DNA of 64,000 bases from SZUA-545 sp050297855 (GTDB taxonomy: Bacteria > Campylobacterota > Campylobacteria > Campylobacterales > SZUA-545): contig JBNKTC010000020.1 of assembly GCA_050297855.1 (NCBI GenBank), forward strand, positions 124,001-188,000. The letters are read 5' to 3'. The notes beneath the pieces are model-generated. The model was given only the letters and a program-made list of their open reading frames with translations, was not told the DNA's origin and searched no databases. Within the stretch, counting starts at the first letter, position 1, and every line of letters begins with the position of its first letter. The position numbers and the translations under genes were made by a program. Of this stretch, positions 9,054-17,428 are shown piece by piece.

Positions 9054-10231
9054 CTTTAGAAGCAATGGACAAGGAGTACGTACTCCACACCTATAACAGA
9101 AATTATGTCAATTTTAAGTACGGCATCAACGCGACGCTCTATGATGAAAACGGAAAAGACTATATCGACTTCGGCTCGGGGATCGGGGTGGTCAGCTGCG
9201 GCCACGGGAACGAACGGGTGGCGGACGTCATCGCCGAGCAGGCGAAAAAGATCACCCACATCTCCAACCTCTTCCTGATCGAACCCCAGGCGATCCTGGC
9301 CGAGAAACTGGCTAAACTTTCGGGCTACGACATGCGCACCTTCTTCGCCAACAGCGGGGCCGAAGCCAACGAGGGGGCGATCAAGATCGCACGAAAATAC
9401 GGCGAGGTCGACGGCGAGGTGAAACGCTACAAGATCATCACCCTGGAGAACTCCTTCCACGGCCGTACGATCACGGCGCTTAAAGCCACGGGCCAGGAGA
9501 AGATGCACACCTACTTCGGGCCCTTCCCCGACGGCTTCGTCCATGCCAAAAGCGTCGACGAGGTAGTCTCCCTGATCGACGACCACACCGTGGCGGTGAT
9601 GGTGGAACTGGTCCAGGGCGAAGGGGGCGTGACACCCCTGGATAAGGAAAAAGTCCAGGCCCTGGCGGCAGAACTTAAAAAGCGCGACATCCTCCTCATC
9701 GTCGACGAGGTCCAGACCGGGATCTACCGTACGGGCGAACTGCTCACCTCCCAGGTCTACGGGATTGAACCCGACATCATCACGCTGGCCAAGGGCCTTG
9801 GCGGCGGCGTGCCCATCGGCGCGATCATGACACGTCTCAAAGATATCTTCGCCCCGGGCGATCACGGTTCGACGTTCGGCGGGAACTACCTGGTCACCGC
9901 CGCCGCCAACGAAGTACTGGATATCCTAAGCAGCGCCTATGATGCGGGCGACCTGGGCAAAGCGCAGATCTACTTCCACGAATGCCTCCTAAAACAGGTG
10001 GAGAAGTTCCCCGGACTCTTTACCCGGGAGATGGGAGTCGGGATGATGCGTGCCCTGGAACTCAAAGACGCGGACAAACTGCCGACGATCCTTCAAAAAT
10101 CATTTGAAAACGGCCTGGTGGTCCTGCGTGCCGGGACCAACCGCGTCCGCTTCCTCCCGCCGCTGACGATCACCAAGGAGGAGATCGATACGGGCTTTGA
10201 AAGGTTCGAGCGTGCGCTTGGCACTCTGTAG
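9050..10231 (+). CDS. argD: Acetylornithine/succinyldiaminopimelate-type class III aminotransferase
   Basis: PLP enzyme expected to transaminate N-acetylglutamate semialdehyde to N-acetylornithine in arginine synthesis (and possibly the DAP-pathway counterpart). The 393 residues show the class III pattern: FGSGIGVVSCGH, the NSGAEANEGAIKIARK phosphate-binding segment, the VDEVQTG aspartate and the TLAKGLGGGVPIGA lysine. The start chosen is ATG 9050, which overlaps the adaptor stop (ATGA); a longer in-frame extension upstream lies inside the adaptor gene. The location inside an efflux operon is unusual for argD. Confidence 0.9.
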   Translation: MTLEAMDKEYVLHTYNRNYVNFKYGINATLYDENGKDYIDFGSGIGVVSCGHGNERVADVIAEQAKKITHISNLFLIEPQAILAEKLAKLSGYDMRTFFANSGAEANEGAIKIARKYGEVDGEVKRYKIITLENSFHGRTITALKATGQEKMHTYFGPFPDGFVHAKSVDEVVSLIDDHTVAVMVELVQGEGGVTPLDKEKVQALAAELKKRDILLIVDEVQTGIYRTGELLTSQVYGIEPDIITLAKGLGGGVPIGAIMTRLKDIFAPGDHGSTFGGNYLVTAAANEVLDILSSAYDAGDLGKAQIYFHECLLKQVEKFPGLFTREMGVGMMRALELKDADKLPTILQKSFENGLVVLRAGTNRVRFLPPLTITKEEIDTGFERFERALGTL

Positions 10232-11396
10232 TCTCCTCCTCCCCCTTACCCTGCTTGCGACAGGGGACGGGGATATCCTTTCGGGAGAGCAGCAGCTCCA
10301 GCTGAAACTCAAAGCCGAAAAGAACAAAGAGGACGCCTCGCAGCTCCAAGACAGCTGGATCAACCCCATTACGCTCAGCGCCTCCCTCTCCAAAAGCCGG
10401 GTGGATACCAACCGTGAATCGACTACTACATCCTATACGATTGGCCTAAACCAGGACATCTTCCGAAGCGGCGGGATCTACTTCGCCGTCAAATATGCCG
10501 ATGCCACGGAGAAACTGCAGAATACGCTCCTCCGCCTGGAAAAGCAATCACTCATCAGCAACGCCTACCAGCTCCTGATCCAGATCAAAAAGACCAAGCT
10601 TAGCATCCAAAAGCAGAAGCTGGCGATCGAAAACGCAGAGATCGACGTCAAATACAAACAGGAGCAGTACCTCAACGGCCTGACCGATATCAGCTTTTTG
10701 AGCAACGCCATTTTGACAAAAAACCAGCTCAAAAATGCCCTGGCGGAGCTGGAGAGTGCCAAAGCCGACCTGATCCGGCAGTTCGGCGATATCAGCGACC
10801 TCGACCCGGAAACGGTCGAGATGATCGAGCTCGAGCCCATCAGCAAGGAGGCGTACGTGGGGCGCAACCTGGCCATCACCCAGAAGCAGCACGAAACCGA
10901 ATCCAAGCGCTACGTCAAGAACATGACCATCGCCAGCTACCTCCCCAAGGTGAGCGTGGATGCCAGTTACGTCCAGGAGGATTCCGAATCCGCCTTCACC
11001 GCCTTCAGCAACACCGACCCCTTCTACAACTACGGCATTACACTCAGCATACCGCTCAACATCAATACGTTCCGGGATATCGAATCGACCAAGCTGGACT
11101 ACCTCATCAGCCGCTCGGAGCTGGATACCCAAAAACGCGCGGAGCAGAATTTCTACCGCAGCATCCAGAAAAACCTCGACGCCATCGACGTCAAGGAGAA
11201 GCTGGCCAAAGAGGATGCCGAGCTCTACGGCAAACTGCTCCTCCAGACCAAAGAGCAGCAGCAGGCGGGGTATAAGACCCTTGACGACGTCACCGTCATG
11301 GCCAACTCCAAACGCTCTTCGGAGCTGGATATCGCTATCTACAAGCTGGACCGCCAGCTCGAACTACTGAAACTTTACGCAAAAATGGAACCGTGA
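10212..11396 (+). CDS. TolC-like outer-membrane efflux channel
   Basis: Outer-membrane factor family protein of about 394 residues that would form the exit duct for the RND pump. It has a signal peptide (RLALCSLLLPLTLLA), long helical repeats (ISNAYQLLIQIKKTKLSIQKQKL and its second-half counterpart) and beta-strand segments such as YNYGITLSIPLN. GTG 10212 is preferred as start because GAAAGG lies 7 bases upstream and the signal peptide then begins M-R-L; a TTG at 10197 is an alternative. It overlaps the end of argD by about 20 bases, and the methyltransferase follows after 1 base. Confidence 0.82.
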   Translation: MRLALCSLLLPLTLLATGDGDILSGEQQLQLKLKAEKNKEDASQLQDSWINPITLSASLSKSRVDTNRESTTTSYTIGLNQDIFRSGGIYFAVKYADATEKLQNTLLRLEKQSLISNAYQLLIQIKKTKLSIQKQKLAIENAEIDVKYKQEQYLNGLTDISFLSNAILTKNQLKNALAELESAKADLIRQFGDISDLDPETVEMIELEPISKEAYVGRNLAITQKQHETESKRYVKNMTIASYLPKVSVDASYVQEDSESAFTAFSNTDPFYNYGITLSIPLNINTFRDIESTKLDYLISRSELDTQKRAEQNFYRSIQKNLDAIDVKEKLAKEDAELYGKLLLQTKEQQQAGYKTLDDVTVMANSKRSSELDIAIYKLDRQLELLKLYAKMEP

Positions 11397-11397
11397 T

Positions 11398-12396
11398 TTG
11401 AGATTTAACGACTATTTCGCCGACTGGCTCTACGCCGGGGACGGCTACTACGCCAACTACAAAGCCATAGGAAAGGACGGGGATTTTTACACCTCCGTCT
11501 CCACCTCCAAGTTTTTCGGCGGCACCATCGCCAACCACTTCGTCCGCCGCGTCACTGCGGGGGAGCTCCCCGAAGACACCCTCATCGTCGAGGTCGGCGC
11601 CCACAAAGGGTACCTGCTGGCGGATTTCATCCAGTTTGTCTATACCCTGAAGCCCGAACTCCTGGAAACCCTGCGCTTTGCGATCATCGAACGCTTCGAC
11701 TCCCTGCAGAAGACGCAAAAAGAGTACCTTCAGCAGAGCTTCGGGGATGCGGTAACGGTCACCCACTATAAGGACCTCTCCGAAGTGAAAGCGGACAACG
11801 CCTTTGTCATCGCCAACGAGATCTTCGACGCCTTCCCCTGCACCCTGGTCTACAACGGCCAGGAGGCGGTCGTCAAAGACCATACGATCGAATGGAGCGA
11901 CGACATGGAACCCTATACACGGGAGATCATGGAGCGTTACAACATCGAAAAAGGGGAGATCGGACTGGGGTATGAGGATTTTGCAAAAATCATGGATAAA
12001 AGCTTCAGACGCTGCGAGTTTGTCACCTTCGACTACGGCGACATCCTGCCCAGAAACGACTTCTCCGCGCGGGTCTACAAGCGCCACGAGGTCTTCCCTC
12101 TCTTCGAAGCGGACCTGAAAGCCCTCTACAAAAACAGCGACATCACCTACGATGTGCACTTCCAGCATCTCATCGATGCCTTTGAGTCAGTCGGATTCAA
12201 TAAAGAGAAATATGCGACACAGATGGTGGCGCTCAATGATTTCGGGATAACGGAGTTGTTGGAGATTTTGGAGAGTAAGGTCTCCTATGATCAGTATCTC
12301 AAAGAGGTGGGCAAGGTCAAGACCCTGCTAAATCCCGCCTTTTTGGGGGAGAGGTTTAAAATGGTAAACTTTTTAAAAGGATGGGAGCGGGGTTAA
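11398..12396 (+). CDS. SAM-dependent methyltransferase, MidA/NDUFAF7 (COG1565) family
   Basis: Class I methyltransferase of the family whose mitochondrial member (NDUFAF7/MidA) methylates an arginine of complex I subunit NDUFS2. The 332-residue protein has the family start (DYFADWLYAGDGYYA), the FYTSVSTSKFFGGTIA segment and the nucleotide-binding glycine-rich loop LIVEVGAHKG. Start is TTG 11398, one base after the TolC stop. It closes the efflux operon. In bacteria the substrate is uncertain; a role on complex I is only an extrapolation from the eukaryotic protein. Confidence 0.85.
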   Translation: MRFNDYFADWLYAGDGYYANYKAIGKDGDFYTSVSTSKFFGGTIANHFVRRVTAGELPEDTLIVEVGAHKGYLLADFIQFVYTLKPELLETLRFAIIERFDSLQKTQKEYLQQSFGDAVTVTHYKDLSEVKADNAFVIANEIFDAFPCTLVYNGQEAVVKDHTIEWSDDMEPYTREIMERYNIEKGEIGLGYEDFAKIMDKSFRRCEFVTFDYGDILPRNDFSARVYKRHEVFPLFEADLKALYKNSDITYDVHFQHLIDAFESVGFNKEKYATQMVALNDFGITELLEILESKVSYDQYLKEVGKVKTLLNPAFLGERFKMVNFLKGWERG

Positions 12397-12704
12397 CAGA
12401 CCCGACCCGTCGTCCTTTCCATATCTTTCCAAACCTTATCGAGGGATTTGGAAATGTGCTGGATAACATAGTTCTTTTTCGTCTTCTTGTCCATCTTGTT
12501 CAGCTCTTTGTTGTAAAAGGGTTTGTTGATGAATTCGACGATATCCCGAAGCAGCCACGTATCGGCTTTGTCGGATGTGGAGGGGACAGAACTAGCAGCT
12601 ACCAACGTCTCTTTCTCAACTTCTCTCGCCGAAAGGAAGACTTTGTTGTATTTCCGTTCGAGGTAGAGGGTGAGGTCTCGGTCAAGACTAGCTTTGCTCA
12701 TCAT
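12393..12704 (-). CDS. Conserved hypothetical protein, 103 residues
   Basis: A basic, mostly helical soluble protein with no signal peptide or membrane helix. It has a tryptophan-containing core (ADTWLLRDIVEFINKPF) and a lysine-rich region (KKTKKNYVIQHISKSL). The ATG at 12704 has AGGA 8 bases upstream. Its end overlaps the convergent methyltransferase stop by 4 bases. I do not recognise a named family; codon use looks like a real, somewhat AT-richer gene than its neighbours. Confidence 0.7.
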   Translation of the reverse strand: MMSKASLDRDLTLYLERKYNKVFLSAREVEKETLVAASSVPSTSDKADTWLLRDIVEFINKPFYNKELNKMDKKTKKNYVIQHISKSLDKVWKDMERTTGRVC

Positions 12705-12755
12705 AAGGACTATCCTAGCAATAAATTTGGTTCGTAGAAGTAATAAAAACCTTAT

Positions 12756-12761
12756 TATAAT
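12756..12761 (+). promoter_or_regulatory. Putative -10 box of the PLP deaminase gene
   Basis: A TATAAT hexamer in an AT-rich divergent intergenic region, about 80 bases upstream of the ATG at 12843. Campylobacterota housekeeping promoters rely on an extended -10 with poor -35, which fits. The leader would be long, so another start site is possible. Confidence 0.35.
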
Positions 12762-12842
12762 GGAATCTCAGAATTTTTCAAGGTCAAATGGACAACTTTT
12801 TAAAAGTTTTTCACATCACATCTATAAAGCAGTGGCTTAAAA

Positions 12843-13724
12843 ATGATTTTTTCACCTTCACGGGTTGATTCCGTACAGATCGGAAAGCACCGTTTTTTTA
12901 TCAAGCGCGACGATCTGACCCACCCCATGTATTCGGGAAACAAGATAAGAAAACTTTATGCACTCCTTGGGGATAAGTCCACCCGGCACATCGTATCATA
13001 CGGCGGATACCAGTCCAATGCCATGCTCTCCATGGCCTACTTTGCCCATACGAAAAAGATCCCGTTTACCTATATCACCAAACCGGTCCCCGAATGGGTC
13101 TCCCGTCTTGAAGAAGGCAACTATTATCACGCTGTTTCACTCGGAATGGAGAATATCCAAGTTGTTCACACCGACTACCCTGAAACGGTCCGAAACCTCG
13201 CCGCCCGCTACCCCGGTGCCGCCATCATCGACCAGGGGGCGGCCAACCCCTTTGCCGAAGAGGGGATCGCAGTGCTGGCGCGGGAACTGGATACCTTTAT
13301 AAAAGAGCAGACCCTTACCGACGTTGCGATCCTTCTCCCCTCGGGCACCGGGGCGACCAGTCTCTACCTGGCCAAACACATCGGAGCGCATGCCACGGTC
13401 TATACCACCCCCTGTGTCGGAGATGCCGACTACCTGAAAGCCCAGTGGCAGCGCCTCGAACCCGACCCCGCATGCTACCCGACGATCCTGACGACCAGGA
13501 GAAAGCACCACTTCGCCAAACCCTACGGGGAACTGCTGGAGATGTGGGAAAAGCTTACGACATCGGGGATCGTGTTTGATATGATCTATGCCCCCAAGAC
13601 CTGGCTGGCATATTTTGAGAATGAGAAGCTGTTAGAGGGTAAAACGGTGATCTATGTTCATACCGGCGGCGTTATCGGGAATATCACCCAGCGCCTCCGG
13701 TATGAACGGAAAAAAATGGTTTAA
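12843..13724 (+). CDS. PLP-dependent ACC deaminase / D-cysteine desulfhydrase family enzyme
   Basis: Fold-type II PLP enzyme of 293 residues. The signature FIKRDDLTHPMYSGNKIRKL carries the Schiff-base lysine, and YGGYQSNAML and LLPSGTGATS form the phosphate-binding parts. Members deaminate 1-aminocyclopropane-1-carboxylate or desulfhydrate D-cysteine; which one applies cannot be read from sequence. It is slightly shorter than the usual 325-340 residues. It is followed by a convergent small gene 1 base away. Confidence 0.85.
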   Translation: MIFSPSRVDSVQIGKHRFFIKRDDLTHPMYSGNKIRKLYALLGDKSTRHIVSYGGYQSNAMLSMAYFAHTKKIPFTYITKPVPEWVSRLEEGNYYHAVSLGMENIQVVHTDYPETVRNLAARYPGAAIIDQGAANPFAEEGIAVLARELDTFIKEQTLTDVAILLPSGTGATSLYLAKHIGAHATVYTTPCVGDADYLKAQWQRLEPDPACYPTILTTRRKHHFAKPYGELLEMWEKLTTSGIVFDMIYAPKTWLAYFENEKLLEGKTVIYVHTGGVIGNITQRLRYERKKMV

Positions 13725-13725
13725 G

Positions 13726-13932
13726 TTATTGTGCCGGCGTCACGTTGACGGTGTAACCGCTCTCGTGTTCGACCAGTTCGAAGTCATGTTTCCGGCAGAA
13801 GGTATTGTCGATATCCTCCATCAGCTCATCGGCTTTGGCCTTGGCTTCCTCTCTTGAGGCGAAGCGCTGGTTATTCACCATGCCGCCCCGTGTAAAACAG
13901 CCGCACTCTTTTGTAAAATTTATCGTATACAT
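13726..13932 (-). CDS. Small conserved cysteine-containing protein, 68 residues
   Basis: Short acidic protein with an ECGCF motif near the N-terminus and FCRKH in the middle, so metal or thiol chemistry is possible. A central helix (REEAKAKADELMEDID) is followed by two predicted strands. The upstream minus-strand sequence contains AAAGGGG, a good ribosome site. Convergent with the PLP enzyme and divergent from the 94-residue gene. I do not know the family. Confidence 0.7.
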   Translation of the reverse strand: MYTINFTKECGCFTRGGMVNNQRFASREEAKAKADELMEDIDNTFCRKHDFELVEHESGYTVNVTPAQ

Positions 13933-13956
13933 CTATATCCCCTTTAGGTAGTTTGC

Positions 13957-13962
13957 TATAAA
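13957..13962 (+). promoter_or_regulatory. Putative extended -10 promoter
   Basis: TTTGCTATAAAAT is an extended -10 of the type typical for the Campylobacterota housekeeping sigma factor; the ATG of the 94-residue gene lies about 40 bases downstream. Confidence 0.45.
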
Positions 13963-14003
13963 ATGGAGTCAGAGTATATATATGAAAAGGAAACCAAAAG
14001 TAA

Positions 14004-14288
14004 ATGAGCAGATGTGACGATATCAAAGCCTATTTCAGACGGGAAGAGCGCTACGAAGGGCTGCAACTGGTATACGGTGAAAAGAGCGAATATAAAAAGA
14101 TCATCCTCGATGCCATCGATGAGATCTCAAAAGAGACGGACCTGAATCCGACCGTGTATGAAAACCCTTCCAAAGACCATCCGGAAAAAGAGGCGATCTA
14201 CCTCGAGTTTAACGACAGTTACGACAGAGAGGGGGATGAGTTCTTTGAAAAGATCCTGGCAAGACTGGGGATCGACAAGTGCAGCTAA
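14004..14288 (+). CDS. Conserved hypothetical protein, 94 residues
   Basis: Acidic soluble protein with two helices around a strand pair; the end carries EFFEKILARLGIDKC. No signal peptide, membrane helix or known motif is visible. It has its own likely promoter and stands alone between divergent and convergent neighbours. I do not recognise the family. Confidence 0.65.
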   Translation: MSRCDDIKAYFRREERYEGLQLVYGEKSEYKKIILDAIDEISKETDLNPTVYENPSKDHPEKEAIYLEFNDSYDREGDEFFEKILARLGIDKCS

Positions 14289-14297
14289 AGGCTGCAC

Positions 14298-15170
14298 CTA
14301 TTTGATGACCAGGCTGTTTCTGCCCTTGCACTCACGCAATGCGATATTGCAGCGTTCAAGCAGGAGCTCCGCCTTATCCCCTTCGCCGTGCAACTGCGAA
14401 ATGCCATAGCTCGCCGTAACGATCACATTCTCGGTATTTTTCGTTTTTCGCAAAATCTCCTCTTTTAAAAACGAAACGAACTCCTTGACCTCATCCAGCT
14501 GAATATCCACCAAAATCACACGATAGATACCGTCCCGCTCCTGTTCGACGATATCAAACACCTCCAGGTTGTCCCGGATGACCCCTTTGAGCATCGCCCG
14601 CACTTTAAAAAGCTCCTCCTCTTCCAGCTTGGCTTCGACCTGTTCGTACTGGTCGATCTGGACACTGAGCAGCGTCAGGGGATATTTGTAGGTCTTGGCA
14701 CGGGCCACTTCACGTTCCAGGATTTTTCCGAAATCCGTCGACTCGGTCACCAGCTTCAGCTTCTCTTTGAGTGCCGTGTTTAGCTGTTTCATCTTCCTCA
14801 TCTGAAGTGCTGCTTTTTTGATGGTTTCCTGGCTGCCATCCTGTTCGGCGAGCCGTTGCTGAAGCTCATCGATCGTTTTCTGGTTATCGATCAGACGCTG
14901 CTGGTTCTGGGCCAGGATCTTTTTCCTCGACTCCATCACGTTTTTGGCCCGGCTCTTCTTATCGGCATAGAGGAATTCGTTCTCGTGCTGGATCTGGTTC
15001 TGGAACGAGTCGGCCATCTTCTGTATCTTCTCCGAACGGCGCGCCAGCTTTTTATACTCCTTGAGCAGTTTTTCAAACTCTCTGCGTACCGTATCCTCTT
15101 TTATCCCCGGGAGAAACTCTTCGGCCTTTCGGGCGACTTTCTCCTCTTTGCTCACTGTCTCAGAACTCAT
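14298..15170 (-). CDS. SiaD-like coiled-coil protein with degenerate GGDEF domain
   Basis: A 290-residue soluble protein: a long N-terminal helical region (about 1-150) and a C-terminal GGDEF-fold domain (about 155-290, ending NIALRECKGRN). The position of the catalytic GGDEF reads RDGIY (212-216), and the inhibitory RxxD is also absent, so cyclase activity is unlikely. The layout (no membrane segment, helical stalk, GGDEF) matches Pseudomonas SiaD, the cyclase activated by SiaC. Residues 39-57 share a motif with the HD-GYP protein next door. It overlaps that gene's end by 11 bases and is the last gene of the operon. It could be a c-di-GMP-independent adaptor or scaffold. Confidence 0.8.
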   Translation of the reverse strand: MSSETVSKEEKVARKAEEFLPGIKEDTVRREFEKLLKEYKKLARRSEKIQKMADSFQNQIQHENEFLYADKKSRAKNVMESRKKILAQNQQRLIDNQKTIDELQQRLAEQDGSQETIKKAALQMRKMKQLNTALKEKLKLVTESTDFGKILEREVARAKTYKYPLTLLSVQIDQYEQVEAKLEEEELFKVRAMLKGVIRDNLEVFDIVEQERDGIYRVILVDIQLDEVKEFVSFLKEEILRKTKNTENVIVTASYGISQLHGEGDKAELLLERCNIALRECKGRNSLVIK

Positions 15171-16026
15171 CTTTGTACTGCTCCCTGATTGCTAGAAATT
15201 CCGCGAGATTGTCGAAAAAGATATTCACCAGAAGGGGATCGAAATGTTTCCCCCGTTCCGCTTTAAAAAGCTCAAAGATCTTCTCGTCATCCCACGCCTC
15301 TTTATAACAGCGATCGCTCCCCAGGGCATCGAAGACATCCGCCACGGCGGTGATGCGCCCGTAGATATGGATATCCTCCCCTTTGGTCCCGTTGGGGTAG
15401 CCGCTTCCGTCCCACTTCTCATGATGCTCGTAGGCCACGATCGCGGCGGCTTTCATCAGCGGCCGTTCGGAGTGTTTGAGCATCTCGTATCCCAGTTCGG
15501 CATGCTTTTTCATCTGCTCAAACTCCAGGCGGCTCAGGCTCCCCGGCTTGTTGAGGATCGCGTCGGGGATCGCCACTTTGCCGATATCGTGCATCGGGCT
15601 CGCCTGCTTGAGCAGCTCCGCCTCCTCTTCGTCCAGGCCGTATTTCAGGGCCATGAGCCTGGAGTATTCGGCCACCCGTTTGACATGGTTTCCCGTCTCC
15701 TTGCTTCGGCTCTCGCCGATCGCCCCCATCGTAAAGACGACCTCTTTCTGGGTCGCCTCGATCTCGTTGTTAAGGGCCTTGATCTCTTTTAGCCCCTCTT
15801 CGACCTTCTCCTCCAGGTGGTTTTTATACTCGTCCAGCTCTTCGTTGAGCTTGAGCATATCCAGCTGCTGTTTGTCGCTCTGCTTCATGATCTTCTCAAG
15901 ACGGCTCGTTTTGCGGATATAATCCTTGATCACCTTCTCGGTCAGCTCTTTGAACTGCTCCACGTCGTTATCGATAAAGTTACGAAGCGCCGTAATCAGC
16001 CGGTCCTCTTTGGAGTTGTCCATCAT
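15160..16026 (-). CDS. HD-GYP domain c-di-GMP phosphodiesterase with N-terminal helical stalk
   Basis: Predicted to hydrolyse c-di-GMP to GMP. 288 residues: helical region 1-100 with a motif shared with the downstream degenerate GGDEF protein (residues 36-54), then an HD-GYP domain from about 100. Metal ligands and signature are present: H114, HD at 146-147 in MHDIGK, HH at 201-202, and DGSGYP at 206-211. No receiver domain is fused, but a separate CheY-like gene lies two genes upstream. It follows the SiaC-like gene after 5 bases, which suggests that SiaC or CheY controls it. Confidence 0.88.
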   Translation of the reverse strand: MMDNSKEDRLITALRNFIDNDVEQFKELTEKVIKDYIRKTSRLEKIMKQSDKQQLDMLKLNEELDEYKNHLEEKVEEGLKEIKALNNEIEATQKEVVFTMGAIGESRSKETGNHVKRVAEYSRLMALKYGLDEEEAELLKQASPMHDIGKVAIPDAILNKPGSLSRLEFEQMKKHAELGYEMLKHSERPLMKAAAIVAYEHHEKWDGSGYPNGTKGEDIHIYGRITAVADVFDALGSDRCYKEAWDDEKIFELFKAERGKHFDPLLVNIFFDNLAEFLAIREQYKDEF

Positions 16027-16031
16027 CTGTT

Positions 16032-16412
16032 CTACTTTTTGACGAGGTTGATCGTCAGGCTTTCAAAATCTTCTTTAAAATCTTCACCCGCCTCCAGGGC
16101 ACTCTCGTTCTCCCCGTCGTAGACCCAGTTGACCTCGATCGCGTGCCCCTTCTCACTCGCCTCTTCGAGCAGGTCGAAAAAATCGAAAAAGAGTTTGGAG
16201 CTGCTGGAGTTAAAATAGATGATCTCCATCGTCACCACCGTCTTCTCCTTGGGCCCCTTTGCGAAATACGCTTCGACCCACTTCATTACCGGCTCGTAAA
16301 ACTCAAAGGTGTTCTCCGGATAGGATTTCCCCCGGATCTCGATCTCCCCTGCCCCGGCGTCCAGGGTGATCTCCGGGGTGAACTTCGTCATCTCCAGTCT
16401 CATATCTTCCAT
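16032..16412 (-). CDS. siaC: SiaC-like regulatory phosphoprotein (DUF1987)
   Basis: A 126-residue protein of the family whose Pseudomonas member is phosphorylated by SiaB, dephosphorylated by SiaA, and in the unphosphorylated form binds and activates SiaD. The core motif YFNSSSSK (66-73) is present; its Ser69 aligns with the Thr68 phospho-acceptor of SiaC by my reading. The neighbours are exactly the expected kinase and phosphatase genes. Here the adjacent output is an HD-GYP enzyme plus a degenerate GGDEF protein instead of an active cyclase. Confidence 0.82.
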   Translation of the reverse strand: MEDMRLEMTKFTPEITLDAGAGEIEIRGKSYPENTFEFYEPVMKWVEAYFAKGPKEKTVVTMEIIYFNSSSSKLFFDFFDLLEEASEKGHAIEVNWVYDGENESALEAGEDFKEDFESLTINLVKK

Positions 16413-16443
16413 CTATGTTCCTCCGATCCATTCATGAAGTAAT

Positions 16444-16812
16444 TTATATTTTATTGCCCAGCGCCCGGCTCACGGCAGACAGCAGCTCCGCATCTTCCAC
16501 CGGCTTGTTCAACACGGCCATAACGCCGGCTTTGAGCGCCTTGAGGTGCTCCTGCTTGCGCATGACCGAGGTGATCATGATGATCTTCGCCCCCGTGTCT
16601 TTAGCCAGGATCTTTTCCGATGCGACAAACCCGTTCATCACCGGCATCTCGTAATCGATCGTCACGAGGTCTGGTTTGAGGCTCTCATACTTGCTTATCA
16701 GCTCTTCGCCGTTGGCGGCTTCACCGATTATATTATGGCCCCCGCCCTCTAATATCTCTCTGATGATCGAGCGCGAGACCTTGGAGTCGTCCACGATACA
16801 GATATTTGCCAT
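16444..16812 (-). CDS. CheY-like single-domain response regulator
   Basis: A 122-residue receiver domain with no output domain. The acidic pocket (DD at 8-9), the phospho-acceptor D53 in TIDYEMP, the conserved Ser/Thr (MITS) and the lysine (NKP) are all there, so phosphorylation should work. No histidine kinase is within the operon. It lies between the SiaB-like kinase and the SiaC-like gene, which is an addition to the classic siaABCD order; it may regulate the HD-GYP enzyme or link to chemotaxis. Confidence 0.9.
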   Translation of the reverse strand: MANICIVDDSKVSRSIIREILEGGGHNIIGEAANGEELISKYESLKPDLVTIDYEMPVMNGFVASEKILAKDTGAKIIMITSVMRKQEHLKALKAGVMAVLNKPVEDAELLSAVSRALGNKI

Positions 16813-16831
16813 TGTCTGACCTTTCCCAGCT

Positions 16832-17380
16832 TTATATGTTTTTGATCACGGTCTTGACCGAGAAGTAGTAGCGCTTTTCGTTGATCGGATCGAAACGGTA
16901 CTCCAGCCTGTCGCACCGTTTGGCGATCTCGATAAAACCGATCCCCGCCCCTTTGTTGTGCTTGTCCAGGCCGCTTTTGCGCAACTCCCGGTAGAGTTTT
17001 TTCAGCTCCTCCCGCTCCAGTTCGATCGCCTGGCGGATCTTGGGCTCGATCCGTGTCTTGTCCTCTTTGCTGACGATATTGCGGCTCATGACGTAGTAGC
17101 AGTTGGACGGCTGGTCGAAACCGACGACGATGATCCCCTTGGAGTCGAAGGTCTCGTCTTCACGGTGTTTGGCCTTGGAGTAGTTCATCATATTCTGGGA
17201 GAGTTCGATGAAGATCGTAAAGATGTTGTTGGAGACACGCATACTGATGTCGTTGGTCTCGGCCTCTTTTTCCAGCGCTTCGGTCATCCCCGCGATCAGC
17301 GTCTGTGACAAAAACCCCCCGTACGAGAGGAAGACGATCCCGTTCTCATCCAGCGTATGTTCCAGCTTTTCGAAGTTCAT
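16832..17380 (-). CDS. siaB: SiaB-like protein kinase (HATPase-type, DUF6272)
   Basis: A 182-residue GHKL-type ATPase predicted to phosphorylate the SiaC-like protein on Ser/Thr. The N-box E59-L-S-Q-N63 and the glycine-rich GAGIGF (144-149) of the ATP lid are visible; there is no HisKA dimerisation domain, so it is not a histidine kinase. The family pairs with a PP2C phosphatase, present immediately upstream (17429-21760). The 48-base gap from the sensor gene and a 19-base gap to cheY suggest one transcript. Confidence 0.82.
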   Translation of the reverse strand: MNFEKLEHTLDENGIVFLSYGGFLSQTLIAGMTEALEKEAETNDISMRVSNNIFTIFIELSQNMMNYSKAKHREDETFDSKGIIVVGFDQPSNCYYVMSRNIVSKEDKTRIEPKIRQAIELEREELKKLYRELRKSGLDKHNKGAGIGFIEIAKRCDRLEYRFDPINEKRYYFSVKTVIKNI

Positions 17381-17428
17381 CCTAACTCCTTTCCCCTATT
17401 TAAATATAACTTTGCTTTATTTTGCACC

